Source: Bacillota bacterium (GTDB lineage Bacteria; Bacillota; Clostridia; Lachnospirales; Lachnospiraceae). Taken from it: a DNA stretch of 47,374 nucleotides. Below the pieces are notes generated by a model. The model was given only the letters and a program-made list of their open reading frames with translations. It had not been told where the DNA came from and ran no database searches. Positions 16,605 through 25,007 of this stretch are shown here, piece after piece. The position numbers and the translations under genes are program-made. Numbering within the stretch: position 1 is the first letter of the stretch; each line of letters opens with the position of its first letter. Location: the NCBI GenBank assembly GCA_023414875.1, contig JAEZMV010000027.1, positions 1 to 47,374 of the forward strand, in the 5' to 3' direction.

Positions 16605-16721
16605 TTGAGAACATCAATCAATACTATGTGTATGAATATGTGCGGTATGTGTTGCATGCCAAATGGACGTATTTACATGATAGGTGAATGTGATGTTTTC
16701 ATGATGCCAAAAAGGTCTTAA
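16605..16721 (+). CDS. Met/Cys-rich leader peptide of metNIQ
   Basis: This is a 38-codon ORF with AGGAGGG (16592-16598) 6 nt before its TTG start. It contains eight internal Met codons (residues 8, 10, 12, 15, 18, 25, 33, 34) and five Cys codons (9, 13, 16, 17, 29). The tail is MMPKRS. It lies between a strong promoter and a strong terminator, ahead of the methionine transporter operon. I infer a leader peptide whose translation senses charged Met-tRNA, and perhaps Cys-tRNA. A free metal-binding micropeptide is the main alternative. An internal ATG start at 16626 is possible. Confidence 0.75.
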   Translation: MRTSINTMCMNMCGMCCMPNGRIYMIGECDVFMMPKRS

Positions 16722-16723
16722 CC

Positions 16724-16759
16724 TCTTGTGACATTAATAAAATGAAATTCAAAACAGGA
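16724..16759 (+). promoter_or_regulatory. Candidate antiterminator pairing
   Basis: TCTTGT (16724-16729), starting 3 nt after the leader stop, can pair with ACAGGA (16754-16759), the base of the terminator's left arm (one G-U). A ribosome at the stop would cover 16724-16729. One stalled at the Met codons 16701-16706 would leave it free. The helix is short and its stability was not calculated. Confidence 0.4.
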
Positions 16760-16786
16760 AGCTTATCACAGCTGTCCTGTTTTTTT
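16754..16786 (+). terminator. Attenuator terminator before metNIQ
   Basis: ACAGGA-AGCT pairs with AGCT-(G)-TCCTGT around loop TATCAC, followed by seven Ts. It begins 33 nt after the leader stop codon. Confidence 0.9.
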
Positions 16787-16840
16787 GTTTCATAGAAGTT
16801 GCAATACAATACCTATGAAACAAAAAGCCCTCCGGGCAGG
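16787..16840. repeat. Dispersed hairpin repeat, copy B
   Basis: GTTTCATAG (16787) and CTATGAAAC (16813) form a perfect 9-bp stem. They are followed by AAAAAGCCCTCCGGGCAGG. The related copies are at 6381, 22056, 25862 and 28204. It lies directly after the attenuator terminator. Confidence 0.6.
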
Positions 16841-17043
16841 ATGACATTCGCGCGAATTGTATTTGATCGCTTACACCCGCCGCGCTTGTCAAAGCATACT
16901 TAGCATGCTTCGAGAGTTTACCAAGGCAAACACTTTGTTCTACTCAAACATATTTTGAAAAGTGATACATAGCTTTAACTTATAAAGTGGATAAATATAA
17001 TAATATAAAATTTTTATATAGAATAAATGGAGGTGAGGACATT
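16841..17043. other. metN upstream spacer
   Basis: The spacer holds a 12-bp palindrome (ATTCGCGCGAAT, 16846-16857) and AGCATGCT. Weak promoter-like pairs lie close to metN: TTGAAA at 16955 with CTTATA at 16979, and TTTAAC at 16974 with TATAAT at 16996. A second metN promoter is therefore possible. Confidence 0.4.
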
Positions 17044-18057
17044 ATGAGTAATGAAGCAATTATAGAATTGGTTGGATTAGGAAAGGTGTTTCAAAGTAAG
17101 AACAATCAGGTGAAAGCCTTAGAAAATATTAATCTAACTATAAAAAAGGGTGAAATATTTGGGATCATAGGTCTCAGTGGTGCCGGAAAGAGTACCCTGG
17201 TTCGATGTATCAACTATCTGGAGCGCCCGACGTCAGGAACAGTAATTTTTGACGGAGCTGATCTTGGGGCACTACCGGAGAAGGATTTACTAAAAGCGAG
17301 ACAGTCCATGGGAATGATTTTCCAACAATTTAATCTACTAATGCAAAGAAATGCTTTACAAAATATTTGTTTTCCGATGGAAATTGCAGGTAGTTCTAAA
17401 AAAGAAGCTAAGGCTAGAGCAAAGGAACTACTGGAGGTAGTTGGACTTTCCGATAAGGGAAAGGCGTATCCGTCGCAGCTTTCCGGGGGACAGAAGCAAA
17501 GAGTGGCAATCGCAAGAGCTTTGGCTACTAATCCAAAGGTTCTTCTCTGTGATGAGGCTACCAGTGCACTCGATCCAACAACTACACGATCTATCCTGAA
17601 TCTTTTGAAGGATATTAATGATAAGCTCGGGATAACCGTTATTGTTATAACACATGAAATGAGTGTCATCGAAGAAATCTGTAACCGGGTTGCGATTATC
17701 GATCAAAGTCAGTTGGCAGAAATCGGTGAGGTAGAGGAGGTATTTGCCAGACCTCAGTCGAAAATAGCGAAACAGTTAGTATATTCGGGAAATACCCGTA
17801 TTGAAACATTTGAAGGAGAATTCAAATGCCGGATTATATTTGACGGAAGAACCTCCTTTGAACCGGTAATTGCTAATATGATTCTGGAATGCAAAACACC
17901 GGTAAATATATTATTTGCAGACACAAAGGATATTGACGGCAAAGCATTTGGGCAGATGGTAATACAATTGCCTAACGATGAGATAGGACGCAAAAGAATT
18001 ATGAATTATCTGATATCAAATGAAATTCCATATGAGGAGGTGAGCACAAATGTTTAG
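17044..18057 (+). CDS. metN: Methionine ABC transporter ATP-binding protein
   Basis: This 337-aa MetN energises D/L-methionine uptake. It has Walker A (GLSGAGKST, residues 43-51), the signature LSGGQ (146-150), Walker B (VLLCDE, ending at Glu171) and a C-terminal NIL/ACT-like domain (about 260-337). In the E. coli transporter the C-terminal domain binds methionine and inhibits transport. The ATG at 17044 with GGAGGTG is chosen over 16987. It overlaps metI by 8 bp. Confidence 0.96.
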   Translation: MSNEAIIELVGLGKVFQSKNNQVKALENINLTIKKGEIFGIIGLSGAGKSTLVRCINYLERPTSGTVIFDGADLGALPEKDLLKARQSMGMIFQQFNLLMQRNALQNICFPMEIAGSSKKEAKARAKELLEVVGLSDKGKAYPSQLSGGQKQRVAIARALATNPKVLLCDEATSALDPTTTRSILNLLKDINDKLGITVIVITHEMSVIEEICNRVAIIDQSQLAEIGEVEEVFARPQSKIAKQLVYSGNTRIETFEGEFKCRIIFDGRTSFEPVIANMILECKTPVNILFADTKDIDGKAFGQMVIQLPNDEIGRKRIMNYLISNEIPYEEVSTNV

Positions 18058-18709
18058 TGAAGCTGTAATTAAAATGATTGGTGAAGGTATACTGGAGACC
18101 TTATATATGACCTTCGCCTCCTCCTTGATTGCTTATATCATCGGATTACCGCTGGGGGTATTATTGGTGGTAACGGATAAAGAAGGTATTGCACCCTTTG
18201 TGTTATTGAATAAGGTTCTGGGTGTACTCGTTAATCTTCTTCGTTCTGTGCCATTTATCATTCTTTTGATTACGGTAATGCCATTTACCAGAGCAATTAT
18301 CGGAACTACGATCGGAGCGACCGCTGTGGTTCCCCCACTAATCATTGCATCAGCACCATATATCGCTAGATTAGTTGAGTCTTCCCTTAAGGAAGTAGAT
18401 AAAGGTGTGATCGAGGCGGCGCAGAGTATGGGGGCAACCCCATTACAGATTATTCTTAAAGTATTAATTCCGGAAGCAAAGCCTTCACTTATAATCGGTG
18501 GAGCGATAGCAGTTACTACAATCTTAAGTTATTCGGCCATGTCCGGCTTTGTCGGAGGAGGAGGCCTTGGTGATATAGCCATTCGTTACGGGTATTATCG
18601 TTACGAGACAGAAATTATGCTTGTCACTGTTGCTATCTTAGTTTTAATTGTACAGGTAATCCAGGAGTTGGGTTCCAGATGGATGAAGCGTGCAGATAAA
18701 AGAATATAA
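18050..18709 (+). CDS. metI: Methionine ABC transporter permease
   Basis: This 219-aa inner-membrane permease has about five hydrophobic helices. It carries the EAA-loop signature IEAAQSMGATPLQIILKV near residues 122-139, which docks on MetN. The start overlaps the end of metN and has a GAGGTG SD, so the two are translationally coupled. The family is MetI (BPD_transp_1). Confidence 0.95.
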   Translation: MFSEAVIKMIGEGILETLYMTFASSLIAYIIGLPLGVLLVVTDKEGIAPFVLLNKVLGVLVNLLRSVPFIILLITVMPFTRAIIGTTIGATAVVPPLIIASAPYIARLVESSLKEVDKGVIEAAQSMGATPLQIILKVLIPEAKPSLIIGGAIAVTTILSYSAMSGFVGGGGLGDIAIRYGYYRYETEIMLVTVAILVLIVQVIQELGSRWMKRADKRI

Positions 18710-18727
18710 AAATAGGAGGAATGTATC

Positions 18728-19543
18728 ATGAAGAAAATCGTAGCAACCTTATTAGTACTTACCTTAATAGGAGCAACCCTTGTGGGCTGCGGAAAAAAAG
18801 AAGCAGCTGCAGATAAAAATCTTGTTGTTGGCGCAAGCTCAACACCTCATGCAGAGATATTAGAAAAGGCTAGACCGGCATTAGAGGAAGCAGGTTATGA
18901 ACTTGAAATCGTTGAGTATGCGGATTTTGTGCAACCGAATCTTGCACTGGACACCGGTGACCTTGATGCGAACTATTTCCAACACCAGCCTTATTTGGAT
19001 CAATTCAATGATGAAAATAAAACTAAGCTTGTATCCGCAGGCATAATCCATTATGAGCCCTATGGCTTATATCCCGGAAAGACTGCATCGATTGATGAGT
19101 TAGCTGACGGGGCACAGATAGCAGTTCCTAACGATGCCTCTAACGAAGCAAGAGCACTTTTGTTATTAGAAGCGCAGGGTATCATTACCTTAAAAAAGGA
19201 TGCGGGAATCAACGCTACCAAGAATGATATTGCAGAGAATCCTAAGAACATAGAAATCATAGAAATTGAAGCAGCTCAGCTTGCCCGTTCTTTACAGGAC
19301 GTTGACATGGCAGTTATCAATGGTAACTATGCAATTGAAGCAGGTTTGAATGTGTCTGTTGACGCAATTGCCTCTGAAGATAAGGATTCCATTGCAGCAG
19401 AAACCTATGGTAATATTGTTGCAGTTAAAAAAGGAAATGAAGACAGAGTTGACATAAAGGCATTAATCAAGGCTTTACAAAGTGATGCCGTAAAACAGTA
19501 CATCAATGATACTTATCAGGGAGCTGTAGTTCCTAAGTTTTAG
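18728..19543 (+). CDS. metQ: Methionine-binding lipoprotein
   Basis: This 271-aa NlpA/MetQ-family solute-binding lipoprotein has a lipobox LVGC with lipidated Cys21. Family features include SSTPHAEILE, the LDTGDLDANYFQHQPYLD segment and AVINGNYAIEAG. It captures methionine for MetNI outside the membrane. AGGAGGA precedes it, and a strong hairpin terminator ends the operon. Confidence 0.96.
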   Translation: MKKIVATLLVLTLIGATLVGCGKKEAAADKNLVVGASSTPHAEILEKARPALEEAGYELEIVEYADFVQPNLALDTGDLDANYFQHQPYLDQFNDENKTKLVSAGIIHYEPYGLYPGKTASIDELADGAQIAVPNDASNEARALLLLEAQGIITLKKDAGINATKNDIAENPKNIEIIEIEAAQLARSLQDVDMAVINGNYAIEAGLNVSVDAIASEDKDSIAAETYGNIVAVKKGNEDRVDIKALIKALQSDAVKQYINDTYQGAVVPKF

Positions 19544-19593
19544 GCTTTTATTTCAGAATAAAATCAACTGAATCAATCTAAAAAGAATGGATG

Positions 19594-19640
19594 AGCTGTA
19601 ATCTTATAAGGGGTACTCCCGGTAGGATTACAGCTTTGTT
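19594..19640 (+). terminator. Terminator of metNIQ
   Basis: AGCTGTAATC (19594) pairs with GATTACAGCT (19626). An inner GGG/CCC stem is present and a short T-rich tail follows. Confidence 0.8.
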
Positions 19641-19774
19641 CATTGTGCAAGTTGTATCTACAAGTCAAACTATTGGAAACGTTTATCTGGTGATATCTAT
19701 ATCCTATCAGTTGCAGGGAACACCGTTCCGTGATAAAATTATAATATTAATATAAGTAGTGTGGGGGCAGTCGG

Positions 19775-20890
19775 ATGAAGGGTATTTGGAAACATAAACG
19801 TATTTACATAGTTGGTTTAACTCCGCTATCTCTACTCTTAATTATACTTGCAAAGAATAGCAGCTTCTTTGCCGAGAAGATATATGCAAAACATATATAT
19901 AAATTATTATCACAGATTATCTCAACCATCACTGGCTTGTTTCCATTCTCGATTGCAGAACTAATTATAATTGCACTCCCGGCAATAATAATTGTGATTA
20001 TTACAAGATTTATAGTAAGTATTATTGTCAGTAAGGGTAAACGGATCGAAAAACTTATCAAAGGATTATTAAATGTATTCTGTGCAGGAAGTATTATTTT
20101 CTTTTTGTTTACCATATTAGCCGGGATTAATTATTACAGATATCCCTTTGGTACTTATTCAGGATTGGAGATTCATGAATCCTCGGTCGAGGAATTATTT
20201 GCACTAACCGATAGTCTGGCTCTTGAAGCGAATAGACTTAGAGAACAGATTTCAACTACTGATGAGAACGGAGTCTTTCGGCTTTCTATGAGTAATTACG
20301 AGCTAGCGAAGGTAGCTGATAAGGCATATGAGCTTCTGTCAGAGGATTATCCTATTCTAAGTGGCTTTTATGGACAACCCAAGCCTGTTATTTTTTCAGA
20401 ACTTATGTCAAGAACGGAGATAACAGGAATCTTTATTCCTTTTACGATGGAAGCAAATGTGAATGTTGATGTTCCGGACTTTACCATCCCATCGACCATG
20501 CTTCATGAATTGGCTCATTTGCGTGGTTTTATGAGAGAGGATGAAGCAAATTTTTTATCTTATCTGGCAGGAATGAAATCGGACAATGTAGAATTTCAGT
20601 ATAGTAGCACGATGCATGCTTTATCGACCGCGGGCAATGAGTTATATAATCAGGATCCGGATCTTTTTTATATAGTTAGGAGTCAGTACTCGGAGGAAGT
20701 TTTAAAGGATTTCAGAGATAGTAACCAATACTGGGTGAAATATGAGGATACTGTAATTAGTACGGTTTCAAATAAGATAAACGATACCTATTTAAAAGTA
20801 AATGATCAATCGGATGGGGTAAAAAGTTATGGCCGAATGCTGGACCTACTGTTGGCTAAATATCGTAAGGATCATAACTTGGATAACTAA
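19775..20890 (+). CDS. DUF3810 membrane metallopeptidase-like protein
   Basis: This 371-aa protein has three N-terminal membrane segments (about 11-27, 60-83, 100-119) and a large outer domain. It matches DUF3810, which has a zinc-peptidase-like HExxH motif: HELAH at 244-248 with Glu257 downstream as a possible third ligand. Substrates are unknown. The SD is weak (GGGGGC). A hairpin (20909-20941) follows, and the gene appears monocistronic. Confidence 0.82.
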   Translation: MKGIWKHKRIYIVGLTPLSLLLIILAKNSSFFAEKIYAKHIYKLLSQIISTITGLFPFSIAELIIIALPAIIIVIITRFIVSIIVSKGKRIEKLIKGLLNVFCAGSIIFFLFTILAGINYYRYPFGTYSGLEIHESSVEELFALTDSLALEANRLREQISTTDENGVFRLSMSNYELAKVADKAYELLSEDYPILSGFYGQPKPVIFSELMSRTEITGIFIPFTMEANVNVDVPDFTIPSTMLHELAHLRGFMREDEANFLSYLAGMKSDNVEFQYSSTMHALSTAGNELYNQDPDLFYIVRSQYSEEVLKDFRDSNQYWVKYEDTVISTVSNKINDTYLKVNDQSDGVKSYGRMLDLLLAKYRKDHNLDN

Positions 20891-20908
20891 TTGGATATAA
20901 AGGACGTT

Positions 20909-20941
20909 AGGGCTGATGAAACATTGGATTTCATTGGCCCT
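20909..20941 (+). terminator. Hairpin terminator after DUF3810 gene
   Basis: AGGGCTGATGAAA pairs with TTTCATTGGCCCT apart from the TG/TG positions near the base. The tail is only moderately T-rich. Confidence 0.6.
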
Positions 20942-21083
20942 TTACGATTCCTATATAAGTAAAATGTTACCGAATTTTTAAATATATAAGCTATAAAAAT
21001 GTGATTGGATTATAATTTTTGTGCAAACCAGCTAAATTTATCCTGTCTTTATTACATATTTTAGACAAAGAGAAAATAAAAGG

Positions 21084-21111
21084 TTGATTATTTAATTATT
21101 TATGTTATAAT
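21084..21111 (+). promoter_or_regulatory. Promoter of SleB-like gene
   Basis: TTGATT (21084-21089), a 16-bp spacer and TATAAT (21106-21111) lie about 70 bp before the start codon. Confidence 0.6.
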
Positions 21112-21178
21112 TATTAAGTAATTGTTAACAAATTGTAATGAATATCTCAAAAATGTAATAATTTGAAGGAGATTAACA

Positions 21179-21979
21179 ATGTTTAGAATCAAAAAACTTC
21201 TGGTAACAATGATTGCAGCGTTATTACTTACCAGCTATTTCGGAAGTACAGTATTTGCATCTGAATTAGCACCGGCAGAAGATCAAAACGTACAAAACAG
21301 TACAGAAGATACTATAAATTCAGAAGGACAGACAGATCCTGAGATATTGGAAGAAGACCAGGAGCTAATCTTAAAGGATGGCTATTATATTGATGAGAAT
21401 GGTCAGATAGCTTATGACGAATCCTTAATTACCGAGGAAGAAGTGGTAATTGAAGAAGAAATAGAAGAGATTGAAGAAGAAGCTGAAGAGACAAAAGAAG
21501 AAAAAGAAGAGCAGGTAATAAAACCTACATATTCAGCTGAGGATCTTAGATTATTAACCTGTTTGATATATACTGAAGCAGGTAACCAGTCTTATGATGG
21601 CATGCTGGCTGTAGCCAATGTAGTATTAAACAGAGTAAAAAGTAATGTGTATTGGCATGTTGATACGGTTAAAGAAGTAATCTATGATAACAAATGGTCG
21701 GTTCAATTTGCAGTAACAGTTAAAAGCAAAAAAACCGGTTTAAGTGCACTTGATAAGGCATTAAAAAGCTATGATAGCGGTAAGTTCTCAGGTTCTAATC
21801 CTGGAGCCTCTAAAAAAGCCATGGAAAAAGCAAAAAAAGCTGCAAAAGCTGCACTCGAAGGAAAGAATAATATTGGTAGTTTTTTATGCTTTCAGAATAA
21901 GAGAGCTGCGAACAGTATCAAATCAAAATATTCTGACTACAAAATAATCGGGGATCATATATTCTATCGTACAAAATAA
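21179..21979 (+). CDS. SleB/CwlJ-type cell wall hydrolase
   Basis: This 266-aa secreted protein has a signal peptide (1-29, cut near VFAS), a strongly Glu-rich linker (about 80-118) and a Hydrolase_2 domain. The domain begins at LLTCLIYTEAGNQSYDGMLA and includes VANVVLNRV, which holds the catalytic Glu region of SleB-type cortex-lytic enzymes. The C-terminus has GDHIFYR. It could act in spore cortex or vegetative wall turnover. The acidic linker is unusually long. AAGGAG precedes the ATG. Confidence 0.88.
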   Translation: MFRIKKLLVTMIAALLLTSYFGSTVFASELAPAEDQNVQNSTEDTINSEGQTDPEILEEDQELILKDGYYIDENGQIAYDESLITEEEVVIEEEIEEIEEEAEETKEEKEEQVIKPTYSAEDLRLLTCLIYTEAGNQSYDGMLAVANVVLNRVKSNVYWHVDTVKEVIYDNKWSVQFAVTVKSKKTGLSALDKALKSYDSGKFSGSNPGASKKAMEKAKKAAKAALEGKNNIGSFLCFQNKRAANSIKSKYSDYKIIGDHIFYRTK

Positions 21980-21998
21980 TAAATGAGCAAATTACAAT

Positions 21999-22056
21999 AA
22001 GGTTGTCCGTATTGATAATCCGACAGGATATCATCAGTCCGGATAACCTTTCTTAT
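21999..22056 (+). terminator. Terminator after SleB-like gene
   Basis: AAGGTTGTCCG (21999) pairs with CGGATAACCTT (22040) with one mismatch. An inner GATA/TATC stem is present and a T-rich tail follows. Confidence 0.8.
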
Positions 22057-22100
22057 TGTATAGAAATTGTGCCCCATATAATAAGAAGACCTCCGGGCAG
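22056..22100. repeat. Dispersed hairpin repeat, copy C
   Basis: TTGTATAGAAATTG is followed by CATATAATAAGAAG and CCTCCGGGCAG (22090-22100). The last segment is identical to one in copy B. It follows a terminator. Confidence 0.5.
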
Positions 22101-22410
22101 TTTTGTTGTTTTGGTTAGTGTAAAATAGAAACAGTAAATTTTTTAATTCATACTTTTAAGTTATTATAAACTGTGGTATTATATAACATAAGTATTTTAG
22201 GATATCTCAGTTTTTTCGATAAAAACTTACATTCAGTATCTTTGATTTAGTTCAAATAGCCCAAGCGAATTATGCATGATATAATTCACTCAGTGAAGAT
22301 GCTTTTCTTTATATTAATGCCGTTTCTTCATATGGCGTTTCTGAAAAATAGTACATAGTAAGAGAATTGACCTGTCAATTCATCTGAATACATTTACCGG
22401 GAGGTTCCTC
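22101..22410. other. glnS upstream region
   Basis: The region is AT-rich. I see no T-box (no AGGGTGGNACCGCG-like box) and no clear promoter pair. It ends with a perfect inverted repeat at 22364-22381, close to the glnS SD. Confidence 0.45.
22364..22381. promoter_or_regulatory. Perfect inverted repeat before glnS
   Basis: GAATTGAC-CT-GTCAATTC has 8-bp arms. It lies 17 bp before the SD GGGAGGT (22399-22405). It may be an operator or an mRNA hairpin. A two-base loop favours a DNA-binding site. Confidence 0.45.
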
Positions 22411-24114
22411 ATGGAAGATAAAGATTTGATGGAAAATAAGCAATTGGAGACGCCAGAAAAAGAGACTGTTTCCAAGAATTTTATTGAAATGATTATTGAT
22501 AAGGATTTGGAAGAGGGTAAGGTGAAAAGTATTGTTACAAGATTTCCACCCGAACCCAATGGATATCTTCATATCGGACATGCAAAATCAATTCTTTTGA
22601 ATTATGGTTTAGCAAAGAAATATGGTGGTAAGTTTAATTTACGTTTTGACGATACGAATCCGACTAAGGAAAAGACGGAATTTGTAGATTCTATCATAGA
22701 GGATGTGAAATGGGTGGGTGGTAATTTCGAGGATCGCCTGTTTTTTGCTTCCGACTATTTTGATCAGATGTATGAGGCAGCTGTCAAGCTAATTAAAAAG
22801 GGTAAGGCATTTGTATGTGATTTGACTGCCGAAGAGATAAAAGAATATCGGGGTACCTTAACCGAACCTGGTAAGAACAGCCCCTACCGAGATAGAAGTG
22901 TAGAAGAAAATTTACAGTTGTTTGAAGATATGAAAGCCTATAAATATCCGGATGGATCTAAGGTTCTCAGAGCAAAGATTGACATGGCATCCCCCAATAT
23001 TAATATGAGAGATCCCGTAATTTACCGAGTAGCTAAGATTTCTCACCATAATACGGGAGATAAGTGGTGCATTTACCCTATGTATGATTTTGCACATCCA
23101 ATTGAAGATGCGATTGAAGGAATTACTCATTCGATCTGTACACTTGAATTTGAGGATCACAGACCGCTGTATGATTGGGTGGTCAGAGAATTGGAATATG
23201 AGAATCCACCAAAGCAGATTGAATTTGCAAAAATGTACTTAACGAATGTAATTACCGGAAAAAGATATATTAAAAGGCTTGTAGAAGAAGGAATTGTTGA
23301 CGGCTGGGATGACCCTAGGCTGGTATCCATCAGTGCATTAAGAAGAAGAGGCTTTACACCGGAGGCTATCCAGTTATTTATGGAGTTATGTGGTGTTTCA
23401 AAGAGCCAGAGTTCTGTTGATTACGCTATGCTGGAATATTGCATCCGTGAGGATTTAAAATTAAAGCGTCCTAGAATTATGGCAGTTCTCGATCCGATTA
23501 AACTTGTAATAACGAATTACCCTGAGGGCCAGATAGAATATTTAGAAGCTCCAAATAATCAAGAAAATGAAGAAATGGGTAACCGTAAGGTTCCTTTTGG
23601 AAAAGTTCTATATATTGAACGAGATGATTTCATGATTGAACCGGCTAAAAAGTACTTCCGTTTATATCCCGGGAATGAGGTTCGTCTGATGAATGCATAT
23701 TTTGTTACCTGTCAGGATTATGTAACGGATGAAAACGGTAATGTTACAGAGGTTCATTGTACCTATGATCCTGAGACCAGAAGCGGGTCCGGCTTCAATG
23801 CCAGAAAAGTAAAGGGTACTATTCACTGGGTTGCAGCAGACACTGCCACGAAAGTTGAAGTTCGTCTCTATGAAAATATTGTTGATGAGGCAAAAGGTGT
23901 TTATAATGAAGACGGAAGTTTGAACTTAAATCCGAATTCCATCACGGTATTAAAGGAATGCTATGTAGAACCAAGTATCTCGGACGCAGTAGCCCCTGAG
24001 AGCTTTCAGTTCTTAAGACAGGGATATTTCTGTTTAGATAGTAAGGATTCGACGCCGGAAAGGCCTGTATTTAACAGAATTGTATCCTTAAAAAGTTCAT
24101 ATAAGCCTGAGTAA
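22411..24114 (+). CDS. glnS: Glutaminyl-tRNA synthetase
   Basis: This 567-aa class I synthetase charges tRNA-Gln directly. It has PPEPNGYLHIGHAKS with HIGH at 54-57, FDDTNP, and WDDPRL after residue 290, followed by an anticodon-binding beta-barrel region. The KMSKS position, usually VMSKR in GlnRS, reads VITGKR (280-285). Many Firmicutes lack GlnRS and use GatCAB, so the gene marks a lineage that acquired it. The ATG at 22411 has GGGAGGT 5 nt upstream. The DUF2225 and DUF6062 genes follow closely. Confidence 0.95.
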   Translation: MEDKDLMENKQLETPEKETVSKNFIEMIIDKDLEEGKVKSIVTRFPPEPNGYLHIGHAKSILLNYGLAKKYGGKFNLRFDDTNPTKEKTEFVDSIIEDVKWVGGNFEDRLFFASDYFDQMYEAAVKLIKKGKAFVCDLTAEEIKEYRGTLTEPGKNSPYRDRSVEENLQLFEDMKAYKYPDGSKVLRAKIDMASPNINMRDPVIYRVAKISHHNTGDKWCIYPMYDFAHPIEDAIEGITHSICTLEFEDHRPLYDWVVRELEYENPPKQIEFAKMYLTNVITGKRYIKRLVEEGIVDGWDDPRLVSISALRRRGFTPEAIQLFMELCGVSKSQSSVDYAMLEYCIREDLKLKRPRIMAVLDPIKLVITNYPEGQIEYLEAPNNQENEEMGNRKVPFGKVLYIERDDFMIEPAKKYFRLYPGNEVRLMNAYFVTCQDYVTDENGNVTEVHCTYDPETRSGSGFNARKVKGTIHWVAADTATKVEVRLYENIVDEAKGVYNEDGSLNLNPNSITVLKECYVEPSISDAVAPESFQFLRQGYFCLDSKDSTPERPVFNRIVSLKSSYKPE

Positions 24115-24148
24115 AATAAAATACGATATTAGAATGGAGGATAAGTGA

Positions 24149-24988
24149 GTGGCTAACTTGTTTTCAGGATTAGAGGCGTTTGGCCTTGGTAATTTATCTG
24201 GGATGGATATTTATGAAGATAAGGAAAAGGAAAATGGTGCAAAGCCGAAAGAGGATGAAAAGGCGGCTTTTTCAGAGGAAGATAATATCTTTGATAAAAC
24301 TTATACCTGCCCTGTTTGTGATGGTGAATTTAAAGCTAAAACTGTTAAATCGGGTAAAGTTAAGCTTATTAATTTAGATACGGATCTGCGCCCGATATAT
24401 CAGCATATGGACCCTCTGAAGTATGATGCAATTGTGTGCCCTCTTTGTGGTTTTGCTGCACTTAACCGATTTTTTAAATATGTAACGACTGCTCAGGCAG
24501 GATTAATTAAAAATAATATTACGGCTGCATTTCGCGGGATAAAGGATTCTGATAGCATTTTTTCTTATGATGATGCCATAGCCAGACATAAGCTGGCGCT
24601 TGTAAATGCTATCGTAAAAAAATCTAAGACTTCAGAACGTGCATATACTTGTTTAAAAACAGCATGGGTAATCAGAGGTAAGTCGGAGAATTTATCGAAG
24701 GATTTACCGGATTACAAAAAACAGATTGAAGATTTAGGGAAAGAAGAGATCGATTTTGTAACAAAGGCATATGTTGGTTTCGATGAAGCCTATAGTAAAG
24801 AAACATTTCCGATGTGCGGTATGGATGAAATCACAATAACCTTATTAATGGCAGAGTTGGCTCGTAGAATTGGAAAATTTGATGAAGCCGGCCGATGGAT
24901 TTCTAAGGTTTTAATATCCAGAGAAGCCAATGATAGAATTAAACAGAAGGCCAGAGATATTAAAGATATGATGAGGGAACAGAAATAA
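24149..24988 (+). CDS. DUF2225 family zinc-ribbon protein
   Basis: This 279-aa protein starts at a GTG with GGAGG 8 nt upstream. It has two CxxC pairs (Cys54/57 in YTCPVCDGEF and Cys97/100 in VCPLCGF), typical of DUF2225 (PF09986), probably one zinc site. A TPR-like helical C-terminal part follows. The function is unknown. It is placed 34 bp after glnS and 19 bp before the DUF6062 gene, suggesting one transcript. Confidence 0.85.
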   Translation: MANLFSGLEAFGLGNLSGMDIYEDKEKENGAKPKEDEKAAFSEEDNIFDKTYTCPVCDGEFKAKTVKSGKVKLINLDTDLRPIYQHMDPLKYDAIVCPLCGFAALNRFFKYVTTAQAGLIKNNITAAFRGIKDSDSIFSYDDAIARHKLALVNAIVKKSKTSERAYTCLKTAWVIRGKSENLSKDLPDYKKQIEDLGKEEIDFVTKAYVGFDEAYSKETFPMCGMDEITITLLMAELARRIGKFDEAGRWISKVLISREANDRIKQKARDIKDMMREQK

Positions 24989-25007
24989 TAAAAGGCGGGA
25001 ATATACG

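Noticed and set aside
16846..16857. Palindrome ATTCGCGCGAAT as a regulator site for metN
   Set aside because: Only one copy, GC-rich and close to a dispersed repeat. It may be part of that repeat, so no operator is claimed.
16564..17043. SAM riboswitch or Met T-box before metNIQ
   Set aside because: Conserved SAM-I core and T-box sequences are absent. The leader is explained by an ORF and terminator.
22101..22410. T-box riboswitch upstream of glnS
   Set aside because: I could not find the conserved T-box sequence or a specifier loop with a Gln codon followed by a terminator.
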